Assembly (NCBI GenBank): GCA_020052615.1
Contig: JAGVOT010000123.1
Coordinates: 152,047-216,046 of the forward strand
Source: Nitrospirota bacterium
GTDB taxonomy: Bacteria > Nitrospirota > UBA9217
DNA: 64,000 bases
Direction of reading: 5' to 3'
A program made the translations under genes and the position numbers. Each line of letters begins with the position of its first letter. Position 1 is the stretch's first letter. Below the pieces are notes generated by a model, which saw nothing but the letters and a program-made list of their open reading frames with translations, was not told the origin of the DNA and ran no database searches. Below are positions 45,185 through 54,946 of the stretch, one piece after another.

Positions 45185-47758
45185 GTGATCGCATTGAACT
45201 GCAACCCATCCATGACCCCGGACGGGGATATCAAGTCCTTCCTCAAGGAAGAGGAAGCGCTCATCCGGAACGCCCACTTCTGCGGAGCGGGGGGCGGCGA
45301 GGTCGTTCAACGCCGCACCGCGCTGATCGACCGTACGCTGAAGGCGATCTACCATTCCCTTGCAGAAAGCGGTCCTCTGCCTGTCCTGATCGCCATCGGA
45401 GGATACGGCAGGGGTGAGCTCAATCCCTTTTCCGATATAGACATCCTGTTCCTGTGTCGCGATGAGCGTGAGCGTGAACAGACCCCCCGCATGCTCTATG
45501 CACTCTGGGACGCCGGCCTCGACATCGGGTACAGCGTCCGGACCATCGACGAGAATATCGATCTCTCCCGGAACGACAGCAAGATCAGGACCTCCCTGCT
45601 TGAATCACGCTTCCTCGCCGGCGATCCGCCCCGTTACCAGGAATACCTGCAGCGTATGCAGACCGAGGTATTTTACCGGAAACCGAAAAGCTATATCACG
45701 GAAAAGATCGCCGAACGGAATGCCACGCGCCTGAAATACGGCGGATCGATCTATCTGCGCGAGCCGAACATCAAGGAGAGTGCCGGCGGGCTGAGGGATT
45801 TTCATTCGGCCGGATGGCTTGCCTGCACTCACTTCCGGGTCTCTTCTTTTCCCGAACTCGTCGCGCAGGGCGTCATCACCTCCGTTCAGTTCACCGCATT
45901 TCTCCGTGCCCGCAATTTCCTCTGGCATATCCGTAATCAGCTCCATTATCTCTCGGGAAGAAAGAACGACCAACTGACCTTCGATCTGCAGGACTCAGCG
46001 GCACGGGATTTCAACTTCAGGGACTCGGCGGATCTCCTTGCCGTCGAGCGGTTCATGAAAGTGTATTTCCTCAACGCCAGTGTCATCCAGGCATTCTCCC
46101 GGCTCGTGACCGAATGCGTGCTCCCTCCGCCGAAAAGGTCATGGTTCGACCGCGCTCAGGCCATCGGTCCCTTTACGATGACGGGAAAGACATTGTCAAC
46201 GGCAGCAGAAGAGGTCCTTGTTGCCCGTCCGGAGCTGTTCATGCATGCGTTTGAGCTGTATCAAAGCCGCCATGCGGTGTTTTCCGATCGCCTTAAGAAC
46301 CTGATCAGCACGTGCCGCTTCGGCGACGAGGTCAGGAAATCGGCGGAGGCTGCCCGTGTATTTACGGCGATCCTGGACAATCCTGACCGTCTTTTCGAGA
46401 CCCTGGAGCTCATGAAGGAGCTGAACTACCTCGGCCGGTACCTGCCGGAGTTTCGTGCCATTCAAGCCCTGGCGCGCAGGGACTACTATCACACCTATAC
46501 GGTCGATGAACATATCCTCATGGCGATCAGGGGCCTCGAAGATGTATGGCAGGGACGCTACCCGGGTCTGTCATCGTTGTACGACGCCTTCAAAAAGCTC
46601 GAACGCCGCTGGCTGCTGATGCTGTCGGTCCTTCTCCACGATCTGGGTAAGGCATGTCGATCCGATCATGAACACCGGGGACGTGAGATCGCGGTTGGGA
46701 TCCTTGACCGTCTTCGCATGGGAGAAGAGGATCGGAAGCGCATTCTGTTCCTGATCGAGAACCATCTGCTTATGACGGCGCTTTCTCAGCGACGTGAATT
46801 GTCCGACCAGAAGGTGATAACAGAGTTCGCAAAGACCGTCGGTGATGTTGAGAACCTGAATATGCTGTATCTCCTCACCTACGCCGACCTGTCGGCCGTG
46901 AGCCCTACCGCATGGTCGCAGTGGAAAGCAGCGCTTCTGCAGGACCTCTACCTTCGGACCCTTCGCGCAATCGAGCGGCCCGGCGGCAGCGAGCAGGACG
47001 AGCGTCGGTTGTCCGCCGCCCGCTTCCACGGCCTTCAGGAGGCCGCACGGGGAACGTTCGAGCCTGATGAGATCCGCTCCTTTATTGATGCCATGCCGGC
47101 GCATTATCTGGAAACGACGTCCGTCCAAAAGCAATTGTACCATCTTGATCTGTACCGCCACCTCTTGAAAGAGAGCCTCGTGATCCGCCATCGGCACCGT
47201 CATGACAAGGGATATACTGAACTGACGGTTTGCGCCTATGATGCCTATGGCATGTTCTACCGGACAGCGGGCACCATTGCAGCGAAGAACCTCAATATTC
47301 TGCGTGCGCAGGTCTATACCGGCAGTAACGGCGTCATGATCGATACGTTTCAGATCACCGATCCAGATGGCAAGCTTGTTGCCTATGATGAGGTCTGGAG
47401 GTCCATTACTGCCGATCTGCATGACGTGCTTTCCGGCAAACGCAGGCCGCCGGAACCGCGTCCATCGCAGTACGACCGCGCCGTGACCGCAACAGTGCCT
47501 GCCTCCGTCGAGTTCGATAATACGGTCTCTGATGCACTTACCATCATCGATATCATCGCAAAGGACCGGGTCGGACTGTTGTACCGCATCACCAAATGTC
47601 TGTATGACCTCAATCTCGATATCGCTTCCGCCAAGATCGTGACAGAGGGCGTGCGGGTCATGGATTCATTCTATGTGAGCGATCTGCTGCGGATGAAGAT
47701 CACCGATCCGGAGCGGATGGATAAGATACGGAACGCGTTGATGAAAGTTCTGAGCTGA
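45185..47758 (+). CDS. glnD: PII uridylyltransferase/uridylyl-removing enzyme GlnD
   Basis: Up to 857 residues from a GTG at 45185; an ATG at 45212 is an equally possible start, since neither has a good ribosome site. GGYGRGELNPFSDIDILFL is the nucleotidyltransferase motif (GRGE, SDIDI). A GlnD-type UTase domain follows, then an HD domain with LLHDLGKACRSDHEHRG that removes UMP. Two C-terminal ACT domains (about 680-857, VCAYDAYGMFYRT and IIAKDRVGLLYRIT) sense glutamine. It modifies PII proteins and so controls nitrogen assimilation. PII and glutamine synthetase genes are not in the window. Confidence 0.95.
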   Translation: MIALNCNPSMTPDGDIKSFLKEEEALIRNAHFCGAGGGEVVQRRTALIDRTLKAIYHSLAESGPLPVLIAIGGYGRGELNPFSDIDILFLCRDEREREQTPRMLYALWDAGLDIGYSVRTIDENIDLSRNDSKIRTSLLESRFLAGDPPRYQEYLQRMQTEVFYRKPKSYITEKIAERNATRLKYGGSIYLREPNIKESAGGLRDFHSAGWLACTHFRVSSFPELVAQGVITSVQFTAFLRARNFLWHIRNQLHYLSGRKNDQLTFDLQDSAARDFNFRDSADLLAVERFMKVYFLNASVIQAFSRLVTECVLPPPKRSWFDRAQAIGPFTMTGKTLSTAAEEVLVARPELFMHAFELYQSRHAVFSDRLKNLISTCRFGDEVRKSAEAARVFTAILDNPDRLFETLELMKELNYLGRYLPEFRAIQALARRDYYHTYTVDEHILMAIRGLEDVWQGRYPGLSSLYDAFKKLERRWLLMLSVLLHDLGKACRSDHEHRGREIAVGILDRLRMGEEDRKRILFLIENHLLMTALSQRRELSDQKVITEFAKTVGDVENLNMLYLLTYADLSAVSPTAWSQWKAALLQDLYLRTLRAIERPGGSEQDERRLSAARFHGLQEAARGTFEPDEIRSFIDAMPAHYLETTSVQKQLYHLDLYRHLLKESLVIRHRHRHDKGYTELTVCAYDAYGMFYRTAGTIAAKNLNILRAQVYTGSNGVMIDTFQITDPDGKLVAYDEVWRSITADLHDVLSGKRRPPEPRPSQYDRAVTATVPASVEFDNTVSDALTIIDIIAKDRVGLLYRITKCLYDLNLDIASAKIVTEGVRVMDSFYVSDLLRMKITDPERMDKIRNALMKVLS

Positions 47759-47855
47759 ACAGACGCCGGCTCTCGCATCGCGATGAACAATGGATATCAT
47801 TGGCTCGTACTGCCGATATGAAGCTCCTGCGGGAAGATAGCTGGTTTACGTGCCT

Positions 47856-50800
47856 ATGAAAAGAACTGTGCTCATCTTAACGATCCTCTTGATCGCGCTC
47901 TTTGCGGGCAGCTGGATCTACGTGCAGAGCGATGATTTCTCTGTGAAGATACGCCCCTTTATCGCCGGACCTCTCCAGGACATACTTGGCCCCGGCGCAC
48001 AGGTCGGCAGAATAAAAGCAAGCCTCCTGCCGCTCTACCTCGAGGTACGGGACATCACTATTCCGGTTCCCCGGAACGCTGAACCGATCGCCATTCGCAG
48101 GATCAGGCTGTATATCAACCCATTTCCTCTTATCTACAAATCTGTATCCATTCCGTCCATAACGATTATGGAACCCCGTATCAGTGCAAACCGTGCCGCC
48201 GATGGTGATATCGATCTCGTCGATCTTCTTCACGAGGTCCGTGCCAATATCGATCGGCAGGGAAGATCCGGGAAAAAGTCCTATGACGTACAGATACGCA
48301 CTATAGCGGTCAAGCAGGGCAGGATCGTCCTCATCGACGCTGATACGCGGATGAAGATCGCTGTGCAAAAGATCAATTTCAGCGCAAAAACATCGTTGCC
48401 CGGTTACAGCATGGCCTTGCGGCTTGCTTCAAGTGATATTACGATATCAATACCCGCATACCGTGATATTGCCGCCCATGCCAGAGGGATCATCGGATTG
48501 GACCAGGAGAGGCTCTCGTTCGATTCCTGCGAGCTATTCGACGAGGACACGAGGATTGCCCTGGCGGGTTCAATCGGCCTGCGGGCCGGCACTGAAATGG
48601 ACCTGAAGTTCACTTCACGGATAGGCCGGCGTTCGCTGGAGAAGATAACCGATATATTCTCCCCGGATAAACGCAAAAAAGGCCACATACTTGATGCCTC
48701 TGCGCGGATAACGGGACGGCTTCAAGATCCCATCATGGAGGGAAGCATTGCCCTGTCCGACGTTACCTACAAGGCTATACGGTTCCAGGAGGCGGGCGCG
48801 CGTTTCTCATACCGGGGCAGGATGCTGTCGGTACGAGGGGAGCAATGGAAGCTATCCCGAGGCAAAGAGCACATGAGCGTTCAGGAGGTCGCACTGGATG
48901 CTTCGTATCAAGACATGCAGATAGCCGTACATAAGGCGCTTGTTCGCGCAGATGATGCAGAGCTCAACGCTTCGGGCAGGATAGGACCTTCTGAAGGATT
49001 TGCCCTGTTTTTGAATGCGGAATCATCCGCCAACGGGAGAACGCTCTCGTTCCTTTCCGGTATGGATATATCGGGTACTGTCGTTGTTCGTGGAACGCTT
49101 TCCGGCCCCCTAGCAACCCCCGGCTTTGATGGAACGCTGATGGCTCGTCCCGTAACTGTTCGAGGCATTCCGTTTGCCGGCGTTGATGGAAAACTGGCCT
49201 ACGCGGGCAAAAAGCTTTTTTTGACGGATGCCACCGTCCGAAAAGGATCTTCCCGGTATGACTTCGACGGTTCAATCAGTCTTCATGATGCGGAACCCTA
49301 TTACTCGGCGCGTCTCGGCATCAACCGATCGGACGTCGAAAGCATCGTCGCGCTCTTCTACAGGCACCTGCCGCTTGAGATGGTCGCGTCCGGTGAGATG
49401 ACATTCAACGGTACGAGCCGTGATTTCAACGGCAAGGCCTTTCTTGAGCTGGGTCCCGGCGTTGCCTATGGAGAGGCCTTTGACAGCGGGACACTGGCCG
49501 TCGATCTCACGAACGATCGCGTCTCGTTTCCGAGCGTCGTCCTGCAGAAAAACGGAGGAAAGGCCCGGGGAACGGGATGGATCGGCTTCAAGGGGGCGTA
49601 TGATGCACACGTTGAAAGCGATGGCATCGATCTAGCCCAGGTCAATCTCCTGAAAGGAGTCCCCCTCAGCGGACCTTTCAAGCTCGACATCCGGTCATCG
49701 GGAAGTTTTTCAAAACCGGAGGTTCAGGCACATCTTTCCGTCGAATCAATCTCATACCAGCGAGCTGCAATGGGTTCGGCAGCAGCGGAGCTTAAGATCA
49801 GGGAAGGCATCCTGACCGTTTCAGCGACGATCAGCAACGACTCTTTCGGCTTGAACGGCACCATGAAGCTTCAGCAGCCTTATCCCTGGTCCATGACGAC
49901 CAGAGTACGTACGGACCGGTTCGATCCTTCGACGTTGTTTGAGGGTGGGGACCTGTTGTCCAAGATCAGAGTGGTGGCGGATGGGTCGCTCCAGGCACAG
50001 GGCAATGGTTTCGGCCTTTCCAATCTCCATGGGTCCGCTGTTTTCCGGCAGCTTGGATTTACGCTCAACGACCTCCAGATCAGGAACGTCGGCGATGCCG
50101 TGATCCGCATCGATGCGGGCCGGCTCATCGTGCAATCCGTGATCCTTGCGGGGCCGGGAACAAAATTATCGGTTTCGGGTGATACGCTCATGGGGACCGA
50201 TGTCGATCTCGCATTTAACGGTGATGCAAATTTATCGCTGCTCAGGGTGCTTTACCGAGATGTTGAACACGGCGATGGGACCGCGGTGGTCAAACTTTCT
50301 GTCAGTGATGAGTGGTCGAATCCTGAAGTGGCAGGAGAGTTGATCATCAAAGACGGACAGATCAAGATCAGGGACATTCCACAGAAGTTCACTGCCTTGG
50401 AAGGAACGATCGGCTTCGACCGGAAGAGGGTGTTTACCGAAGGAATACGCGGAGAGGTGGGAGGGGGGAGCATCACGGTTACGGGAACGGCGCAGCTTAA
50501 GGGAAGTGAACTGCTCGATTTTTCCACAAAGGCTTCGATCGAGAATGTCACGGTACGCTATCCTCAGGGGATGACGGCCACGTTGGGGGGCTCGCTGTAC
50601 TACGATGGAGATACCTCGACCCAGACCCTGTCCGGCGAGGTCGGTATCAGGCGGGCGCGATACGAAAAACGGGTCGAATGGAAAAGCATGCTTGTCGACT
50701 TCAGCAGAGGATTTACCCGGAAGAGAAAAGAAGATCTCGGCTGGATGGGCGATACGCAGTTGAATGTGAGGTTCTACGGAAAGGAAAACATCGTATTCGA

Positions 50801-51482
50801 AAGTAATCTCGCCAAGATCCCGCTCGATATCGACATGTTGTTCCAGGGCACCGTCGGTCAACCACAACTGCTCGGCAGGATAGAAGCGAGGAAAGGGGAG
50901 GTCTATTTCCGACAAAACGTCTTCCGGATCATCTACGCGTCGGCAGACTTCACTGATCCGGGCCGCATCAATCCCACCCTTGATGTGCAGGCTGAGACCC
51001 GTGTGCGGGAATACCATATACGGCTTGGCGTATCGGGGACAGCGGACCGGGCGACCGTTTCGTTCATGTCAGACCCTGCCTTGACGGATTCGAACATCCT
51101 TGCCCTCCTGGCATTGGGGAAAAAAGGTGAGGAGCTTAAAGGAAAGGAGGCGAGCGTTGGCGTCGGGGAGGCTACAGCCTTTGCGACGGGAAAGTTCCAG
51201 GACATGCTGGAAAGCAGGGCTCGCAGCATTACCGGCCTCGACCGGTTCCAGGTGGACCCCTATCTGAGCAAGACCGACGTTGCCGTACCGAGGGTCACGG
51301 TTGGCAAGGAAGTGGTCCAGGACAAGCTCTTCATGACCTATTCATCGAATGTCGGCGCTACGACGCCCGAGCAGGTGTTCCGCATCGAATACATCCTGAA
51401 TCGGAATATGTCTCTTATTGGCGAGCGGAACGAGATCGGGAATCTGGGAGCGGACGTGAAATTCCGGTTCGAGTTCCGGTAG
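47856..51482 (+). CDS. tamB: TamB-family protein (AsmA-like/DUF490)
   Basis: About 1208 residues from the ATG at 47856; a GTG two codons earlier is possible. One N-terminal membrane anchor (about residues 5-23) is followed by a very long, repetitive beta-rich region of the bridge-like lipid-transfer type. The C-terminal DUF490/TamB domain is well preserved (RIEARKGEVYFRQNVFRI, PALTDSNILALLALG and VQDKLFMTYSSNVG). TamB-type proteins span the periplasm and move phospholipid or help assemble outer-membrane proteins. No BamA/TamA partner is adjacent. It follows glnD by 97 bases. Confidence 0.92.
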   Translation: MKRTVLILTILLIALFAGSWIYVQSDDFSVKIRPFIAGPLQDILGPGAQVGRIKASLLPLYLEVRDITIPVPRNAEPIAIRRIRLYINPFPLIYKSVSIPSITIMEPRISANRAADGDIDLVDLLHEVRANIDRQGRSGKKSYDVQIRTIAVKQGRIVLIDADTRMKIAVQKINFSAKTSLPGYSMALRLASSDITISIPAYRDIAAHARGIIGLDQERLSFDSCELFDEDTRIALAGSIGLRAGTEMDLKFTSRIGRRSLEKITDIFSPDKRKKGHILDASARITGRLQDPIMEGSIALSDVTYKAIRFQEAGARFSYRGRMLSVRGEQWKLSRGKEHMSVQEVALDASYQDMQIAVHKALVRADDAELNASGRIGPSEGFALFLNAESSANGRTLSFLSGMDISGTVVVRGTLSGPLATPGFDGTLMARPVTVRGIPFAGVDGKLAYAGKKLFLTDATVRKGSSRYDFDGSISLHDAEPYYSARLGINRSDVESIVALFYRHLPLEMVASGEMTFNGTSRDFNGKAFLELGPGVAYGEAFDSGTLAVDLTNDRVSFPSVVLQKNGGKARGTGWIGFKGAYDAHVESDGIDLAQVNLLKGVPLSGPFKLDIRSSGSFSKPEVQAHLSVESISYQRAAMGSAAAELKIREGILTVSATISNDSFGLNGTMKLQQPYPWSMTTRVRTDRFDPSTLFEGGDLLSKIRVVADGSLQAQGNGFGLSNLHGSAVFRQLGFTLNDLQIRNVGDAVIRIDAGRLIVQSVILAGPGTKLSVSGDTLMGTDVDLAFNGDANLSLLRVLYRDVEHGDGTAVVKLSVSDEWSNPEVAGELIIKDGQIKIRDIPQKFTALEGTIGFDRKRVFTEGIRGEVGGGSITVTGTAQLKGSELLDFSTKASIENVTVRYPQGMTATLGGSLYYDGDTSTQTLSGEVGIRRARYEKRVEWKSMLVDFSRGFTRKRKEDLGWMGDTQLNVRFYGKENIVFESNLAKIPLDIDMLFQGTVGQPQLLGRIEARKGEVYFRQNVFRIIYASADFTDPGRINPTLDVQAETRVREYHIRLGVSGTADRATVSFMSDPALTDSNILALLALGKKGEELKGKEASVGVGEATAFATGKFQDMLESRARSITGLDRFQVDPYLSKTDVAVPRVTVGKEVVQDKLFMTYSSNVGATTPEQVFRIEYILNRNMSLIGERNEIGNLGADVKFRFEFR

Positions 51483-51642
51483 ACACTGAAGGTAAGAACG
51501 GAGGAAGGCAAGAGGGAAAGCCAGGAAGGCGATTCATCTATTTTGCTCGAAAGGGAGTCGCAAAAGGCATCGAAAATGTATCAGCGGGCCCGCCGATGGC
51601 GATAGAACCGCCTACCTTCTTACCCTCGCACCTTCCGGTTCT

Positions 51643-54321
51643 TCAGTGAGCCTGGTCCCAGTTCTTTCCCGCACCAATATCAACCTTGATCGGTACGGTA
51701 AGTTTTAGCACGCCCTCCATCTCCTTTTTAACCAGTTGTTTCATTGTCTCGATCTCATCGTCCGGCGCCTCGAAGATCAGTTCATCATGGACCTGAAGTA
51801 TCATCCGGGTACCGTAGCTTCGCTCGTTAATGAGGCGGTGGATCGTGATCATTGCCAGTTTGATAAGGTCGGCTGCGGTGCCCTGGATGGGTGTGTTCAC
51901 GGCCATTCTTTCACCGAAGTTACGGACAGGCGCCGCTGCCGAAGAAAGTTCAGGTATATACCGCTTCCGTCCGAGGAGGGTGGTGACATAGCCCGCTGTC
52001 TTCGCTTGTTCGATGGTCCCGGTGATGAAATCACGCACCTTCGGGTATCGTGCAAAATAGTTGTCAATGTACCGCTTTGCTTCGGCATTGGAAACACCAA
52101 TATCCTGAGCCAGGCCGAAGGCTGATATCCCGTAGATGATCCCGAAGTTCACCGCTTTGGCCTTCCGCCGCATTTCCGGTGAGATCTCCTCCGGCGGAAG
52201 ACCGAATACCTCCGATGCCGTACGGGTATGGATGTCCTGGTCCTCCACAAAGGTCTGGATAAGCCCCTCGTCGCCGCTCAGATGGGCAAGGACGCGGAGC
52301 TCGATCTGGGAGTAATCCGCTGACAGGAGACTGTGCCCCGGCTCCGCGATGAACGCCTGACGGATCTCCCTGCCGATCTCCGTACGAATGGGGATGTTCT
52401 GAAGGTTAGGCTCGCTGGAGGAAAGCCGTCCCGTTGCGGTCACGGTCTGGTTCAATGAGGTGTGAAGCCTGCCGGTACGCGGGTTGATCATCTGGGGAAG
52501 GGCATCGACATAGGTCGACTTAAGCTTCGACAGGGTACGATATTTCAGGATCTCCGCGGGCAGGGGATGGACATGGGCAAGCTCTTCCAGTACGTCAACA
52601 TCTGTCGAATAGCCGGTTTTTGTCTTTTTGACCGGCGTGAGCCCGAGCTTCACGAACAGGATGTCTGCCAGCTGCTTCGGCGAGTTGATATTGAACTCGG
52701 ACCCTGCAAGCCCGTAAATGTCTTGAGCGATATGTGCCGTTTCCTTCTCCAGTTTGCCTGACATGGCCCGAAGCAGGCCTGCGTCTATCTTAACACCCGC
52801 ATATTCCATGTCCGCCAGGACGATCATGAGCTTCATCTCCACATCGTGGAAGAGGCTAGTAAGGTCATGTTCCCTCAGCTTCGGTTCCAGAACCCGTTTT
52901 AGCCGCAAGGAAATGTCGGCATCTTCTCCGGAGTATCGCGTTGCCGTTGCAATGTCCACTTCGCTGAAGCAGATCTGCTTTTTCCCTGTGCCGGTGACTT
53001 CGGCATAGGTCATGGTCTTGTAATTAAGGTATTCAAGGGCAATAGAATCAAGTCCATGGGAGGCTTTTGAGGGATTCAGGAGATAAGAAGCTATCATGGT
53101 GTCGAAAAAGATGCCCTGGACCTCAATGCCCGCATGCCGGAGCACTTGTACATCGTATTTCAGGTTCTGGCCGATCTTTTTGAGGGACCGGTCTTCCAAC
53201 AGGGATTTGATCTGCTTGAGCACCTTCTCACGGGGGAGTTGTGCCGGTGTCCCCGCACAAGTATGACCGAGGGGAAGATAGTAGGCTGAATAGGGTTCAA
53301 TGCAGAACGACATTCCGACCAGTTCAGCCTGCATGGGGTCCAGCGACGTTGTCTCGGTGTCGAAGGAGAGCTCTTCGGCTTCCGACAGCAATCCAAGCAT
53401 CTCCCGGAAATCGGCATCGCTCAGGACCGTACGGTACTGGGATTCCTTTTCCGGTGCCGCCGTGACGTGTTTCAGGAGTGAAGTGAACTCAAGCTCTCTA
53501 AGGATAGAAAGAAGAGCGGGGCTGTCAGGCTCCTTGAGGGAGAGCCGGTCGAAATCGATGTCGAGGGGGATGTCAGAATGGAGGACCGCAAGCTCCCGGC
53601 TCAACCTTGCCAGTCCTGCGTTTTCCATGAGCGATTGCCTTAGCTTCGGCCTCTTTATTTTATGCGTGTTGGCAAGGAGCTCCTCGATGGTACCATATTC
53701 CTTGATAAGAGCCTGGGCCGTTTTTTCCCCGATGCCCGGAACGCCGGGAATGTTGTCCGACGCGTCACCCATAAGTCCCATGATCTCCACCACCCGGTCC
53801 GGCGGGACGCCGAATCGCTCCTCTACCTCGGCAGGTCCAATGGTCCTCTCTTTCAGGGAGTCATACACCGTGACGCCGGGACCGACGAGTTGAAGCATGT
53901 CCTTGTCCCCCGTAACGATGACAACCTCCATCCCGGCGGTGACGGCGTGGCGGGCCAGCGTGGCGATCACATCGTCGGCCTCCTGACCTTCCATGACGAA
54001 TACGGGGATGCGGAAGGCTTTAACGAGATCGTGTATGTAGGGGATCTGGGGGACAAGGTCCTTCGGCATGGGGGGCCGGTGGGCTTTGTACTCCTTGAAC
54101 TCTCCGTGTCGGCGCGTTGGTCCCTTGGGATCGAAGGCAATGGCAAGAAGATCGGGTTCTTTCTCCTTGATGACCTTCAGAAGCATGTTTGCAAATCCGA
54201 ATACCGCGTTACTGGGAAGGCCCGTAGACGTCGATAGATTGCGGATCGCATAGAATGCCCGGTAGACATAGGAATTGCCGTCAATAATATACAGACGCTT
54301 TCTGTCTTTTTTCTTTTGCAT
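51643..54321 (-). CDS. polA: DNA polymerase I
   Basis: An 892-residue protein on the - strand; the frame is open to 54372, but the family N-terminus starts at the ATG at 54321. Residues 1-290 form the 5'-nuclease domain (YIIDGNSYVYRAFYA, VTGDKDMLQLV, GLMGDASDNIPGVPGIGEKT). Next is a 3'-5' exonuclease-type domain that keeps acidic residues in LSFDTETTSLDPM, so proofreading may be active. The polymerase domain has LLSADYSQIELRVLAHLSGD, RRKAKAVNFGIIYGIS and ILQVHDELIFEAP. It fills gaps in repair and replication. Confidence 0.96.
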   Translation of the reverse strand: MQKKKDRKRLYIIDGNSYVYRAFYAIRNLSTSTGLPSNAVFGFANMLLKVIKEKEPDLLAIAFDPKGPTRRHGEFKEYKAHRPPMPKDLVPQIPYIHDLVKAFRIPVFVMEGQEADDVIATLARHAVTAGMEVVIVTGDKDMLQLVGPGVTVYDSLKERTIGPAEVEERFGVPPDRVVEIMGLMGDASDNIPGVPGIGEKTAQALIKEYGTIEELLANTHKIKRPKLRQSLMENAGLARLSRELAVLHSDIPLDIDFDRLSLKEPDSPALLSILRELEFTSLLKHVTAAPEKESQYRTVLSDADFREMLGLLSEAEELSFDTETTSLDPMQAELVGMSFCIEPYSAYYLPLGHTCAGTPAQLPREKVLKQIKSLLEDRSLKKIGQNLKYDVQVLRHAGIEVQGIFFDTMIASYLLNPSKASHGLDSIALEYLNYKTMTYAEVTGTGKKQICFSEVDIATATRYSGEDADISLRLKRVLEPKLREHDLTSLFHDVEMKLMIVLADMEYAGVKIDAGLLRAMSGKLEKETAHIAQDIYGLAGSEFNINSPKQLADILFVKLGLTPVKKTKTGYSTDVDVLEELAHVHPLPAEILKYRTLSKLKSTYVDALPQMINPRTGRLHTSLNQTVTATGRLSSSEPNLQNIPIRTEIGREIRQAFIAEPGHSLLSADYSQIELRVLAHLSGDEGLIQTFVEDQDIHTRTASEVFGLPPEEISPEMRRKAKAVNFGIIYGISAFGLAQDIGVSNAEAKRYIDNYFARYPKVRDFITGTIEQAKTAGYVTTLLGRKRYIPELSSAAAPVRNFGERMAVNTPIQGTAADLIKLAMITIHRLINERSYGTRMILQVHDELIFEAPDDEIETMKQLVKKEMEGVLKLTVPIKVDIGAGKNWDQAH

Positions 54322-54328
54322 GGTCACG

Positions 54329-54357
54329 AGTATAACCCAATGTGCCGATAATGACAA
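54329..54357 (-). promoter_or_regulatory. Candidate polA promoter giving a leaderless or near-leaderless transcript
   Basis: Read on the - strand, TTGTCA (54357-54352) and TATACT (54334-54329) are 17 bases apart, each matching five of six consensus positions. Only seven bases separate the -10 from the ATG at 54321, so transcription would begin at or next to the start codon. Confidence 0.5.
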
Positions 54358-54461
54358 CTGAACTATCGTCATTTAAGTCACTGATAAAATGATCATTGCT
54401 TGTGACGATGAACATTGCAACTTGGTGGAAATCGCTCAGGATGTTCACTTATGCTCATAAT

Positions 54462-54551
54462 GAACAAATATTATTGTTCTCATTGCTAAATAAGGCATTG
54501 AATAATAAATGCAAAATATCAACTACTTAATGGTACTATTATTGCATAATA
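54462..54551. promoter_or_regulatory. Two AT-rich palindromes upstream of the ComFB gene
   Basis: GAACAA (54462-54467) and TTGTTC (54474-54479) form an inverted repeat around a 6-base centre. A perfect TATTAT-TGC-ATAATA palindrome lies at 54537-54551, 33 bases before the GTG start. They are possible repressor sites or simple AT-rich structure. The gap to polA is 263 bases and is much richer in A+T than its surroundings. Confidence 0.4.
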
Positions 54552-54584
54552 AAACAGAGAAAAATAGTTTTTCTGAGGTTTCTC

Positions 54585-54899
54585 GTGAACAATTTCAATG
54601 CATCGGTCGTCAACGCAAATCACGAGCGGGTCATTGCGGTCGTGGACAAATTTCTGGAAGATCGCTACCGGAACGCTTGTACGTGCCCTCGCTGCATGTC
54701 GGATATTGTGGCCATTGCGTTGAATTACCTTCCGCCTCACTACATCGTCGAAACAGAAACAGGAAAGGAGTTCGGATCACCGTGGGTCATGGTCGAAACA
54801 GCCGTCGCTGAGGCCATTGACCGGGTCATGGAAAACCCGAACCATCCGCGGACAAAAGCCGGGTCGGTACAGCCTACGACCACCGCGCAAGAGCTCTAA
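54585..54899 (+). CDS. ComFB-domain protein
   Basis: A 104-residue protein starting with GTG at 54585, with GAGG about 8 bases upstream. The block RYRNACTCPRCMSDIVAIAL, closely followed by NYLPPHY, matches the ComFB family (PF10719), including the CxxC-type cysteines. ComFB-like proteins in cyanobacteria have been reported as c-di-GMP receptors. Whether this one binds nucleotides is unknown. It lies upstream of an NHL-repeat protein and a multihaem cytochrome, but a promoter in between suggests separate control. Confidence 0.8.
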   Translation: MNNFNASVVNANHERVIAVVDKFLEDRYRNACTCPRCMSDIVAIALNYLPPHYIVETETGKEFGSPWVMVETAVAEAIDRVMENPNHPRTKAGSVQPTTTAQEL

Positions 54900-54903
54900 A
54901 GAG

Positions 54904-54932
54904 TTGACAGTACGCGGGGAGAATGTTATAAG
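54904..54932 (+). promoter_or_regulatory. Strong candidate promoter of the NHL-cytochrome operon
   Basis: A perfect TTGACA (54904-54909), a 17-base spacer and TATAAG (54927-54932) lie right after the ComFB stop. The ATG of the next gene is 14 bases beyond the -10, so the predicted leader is only about seven bases and has no Shine-Dalgarno site. Confidence 0.6.
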
Positions 54933-54946
54933 GTACCACATTCATT

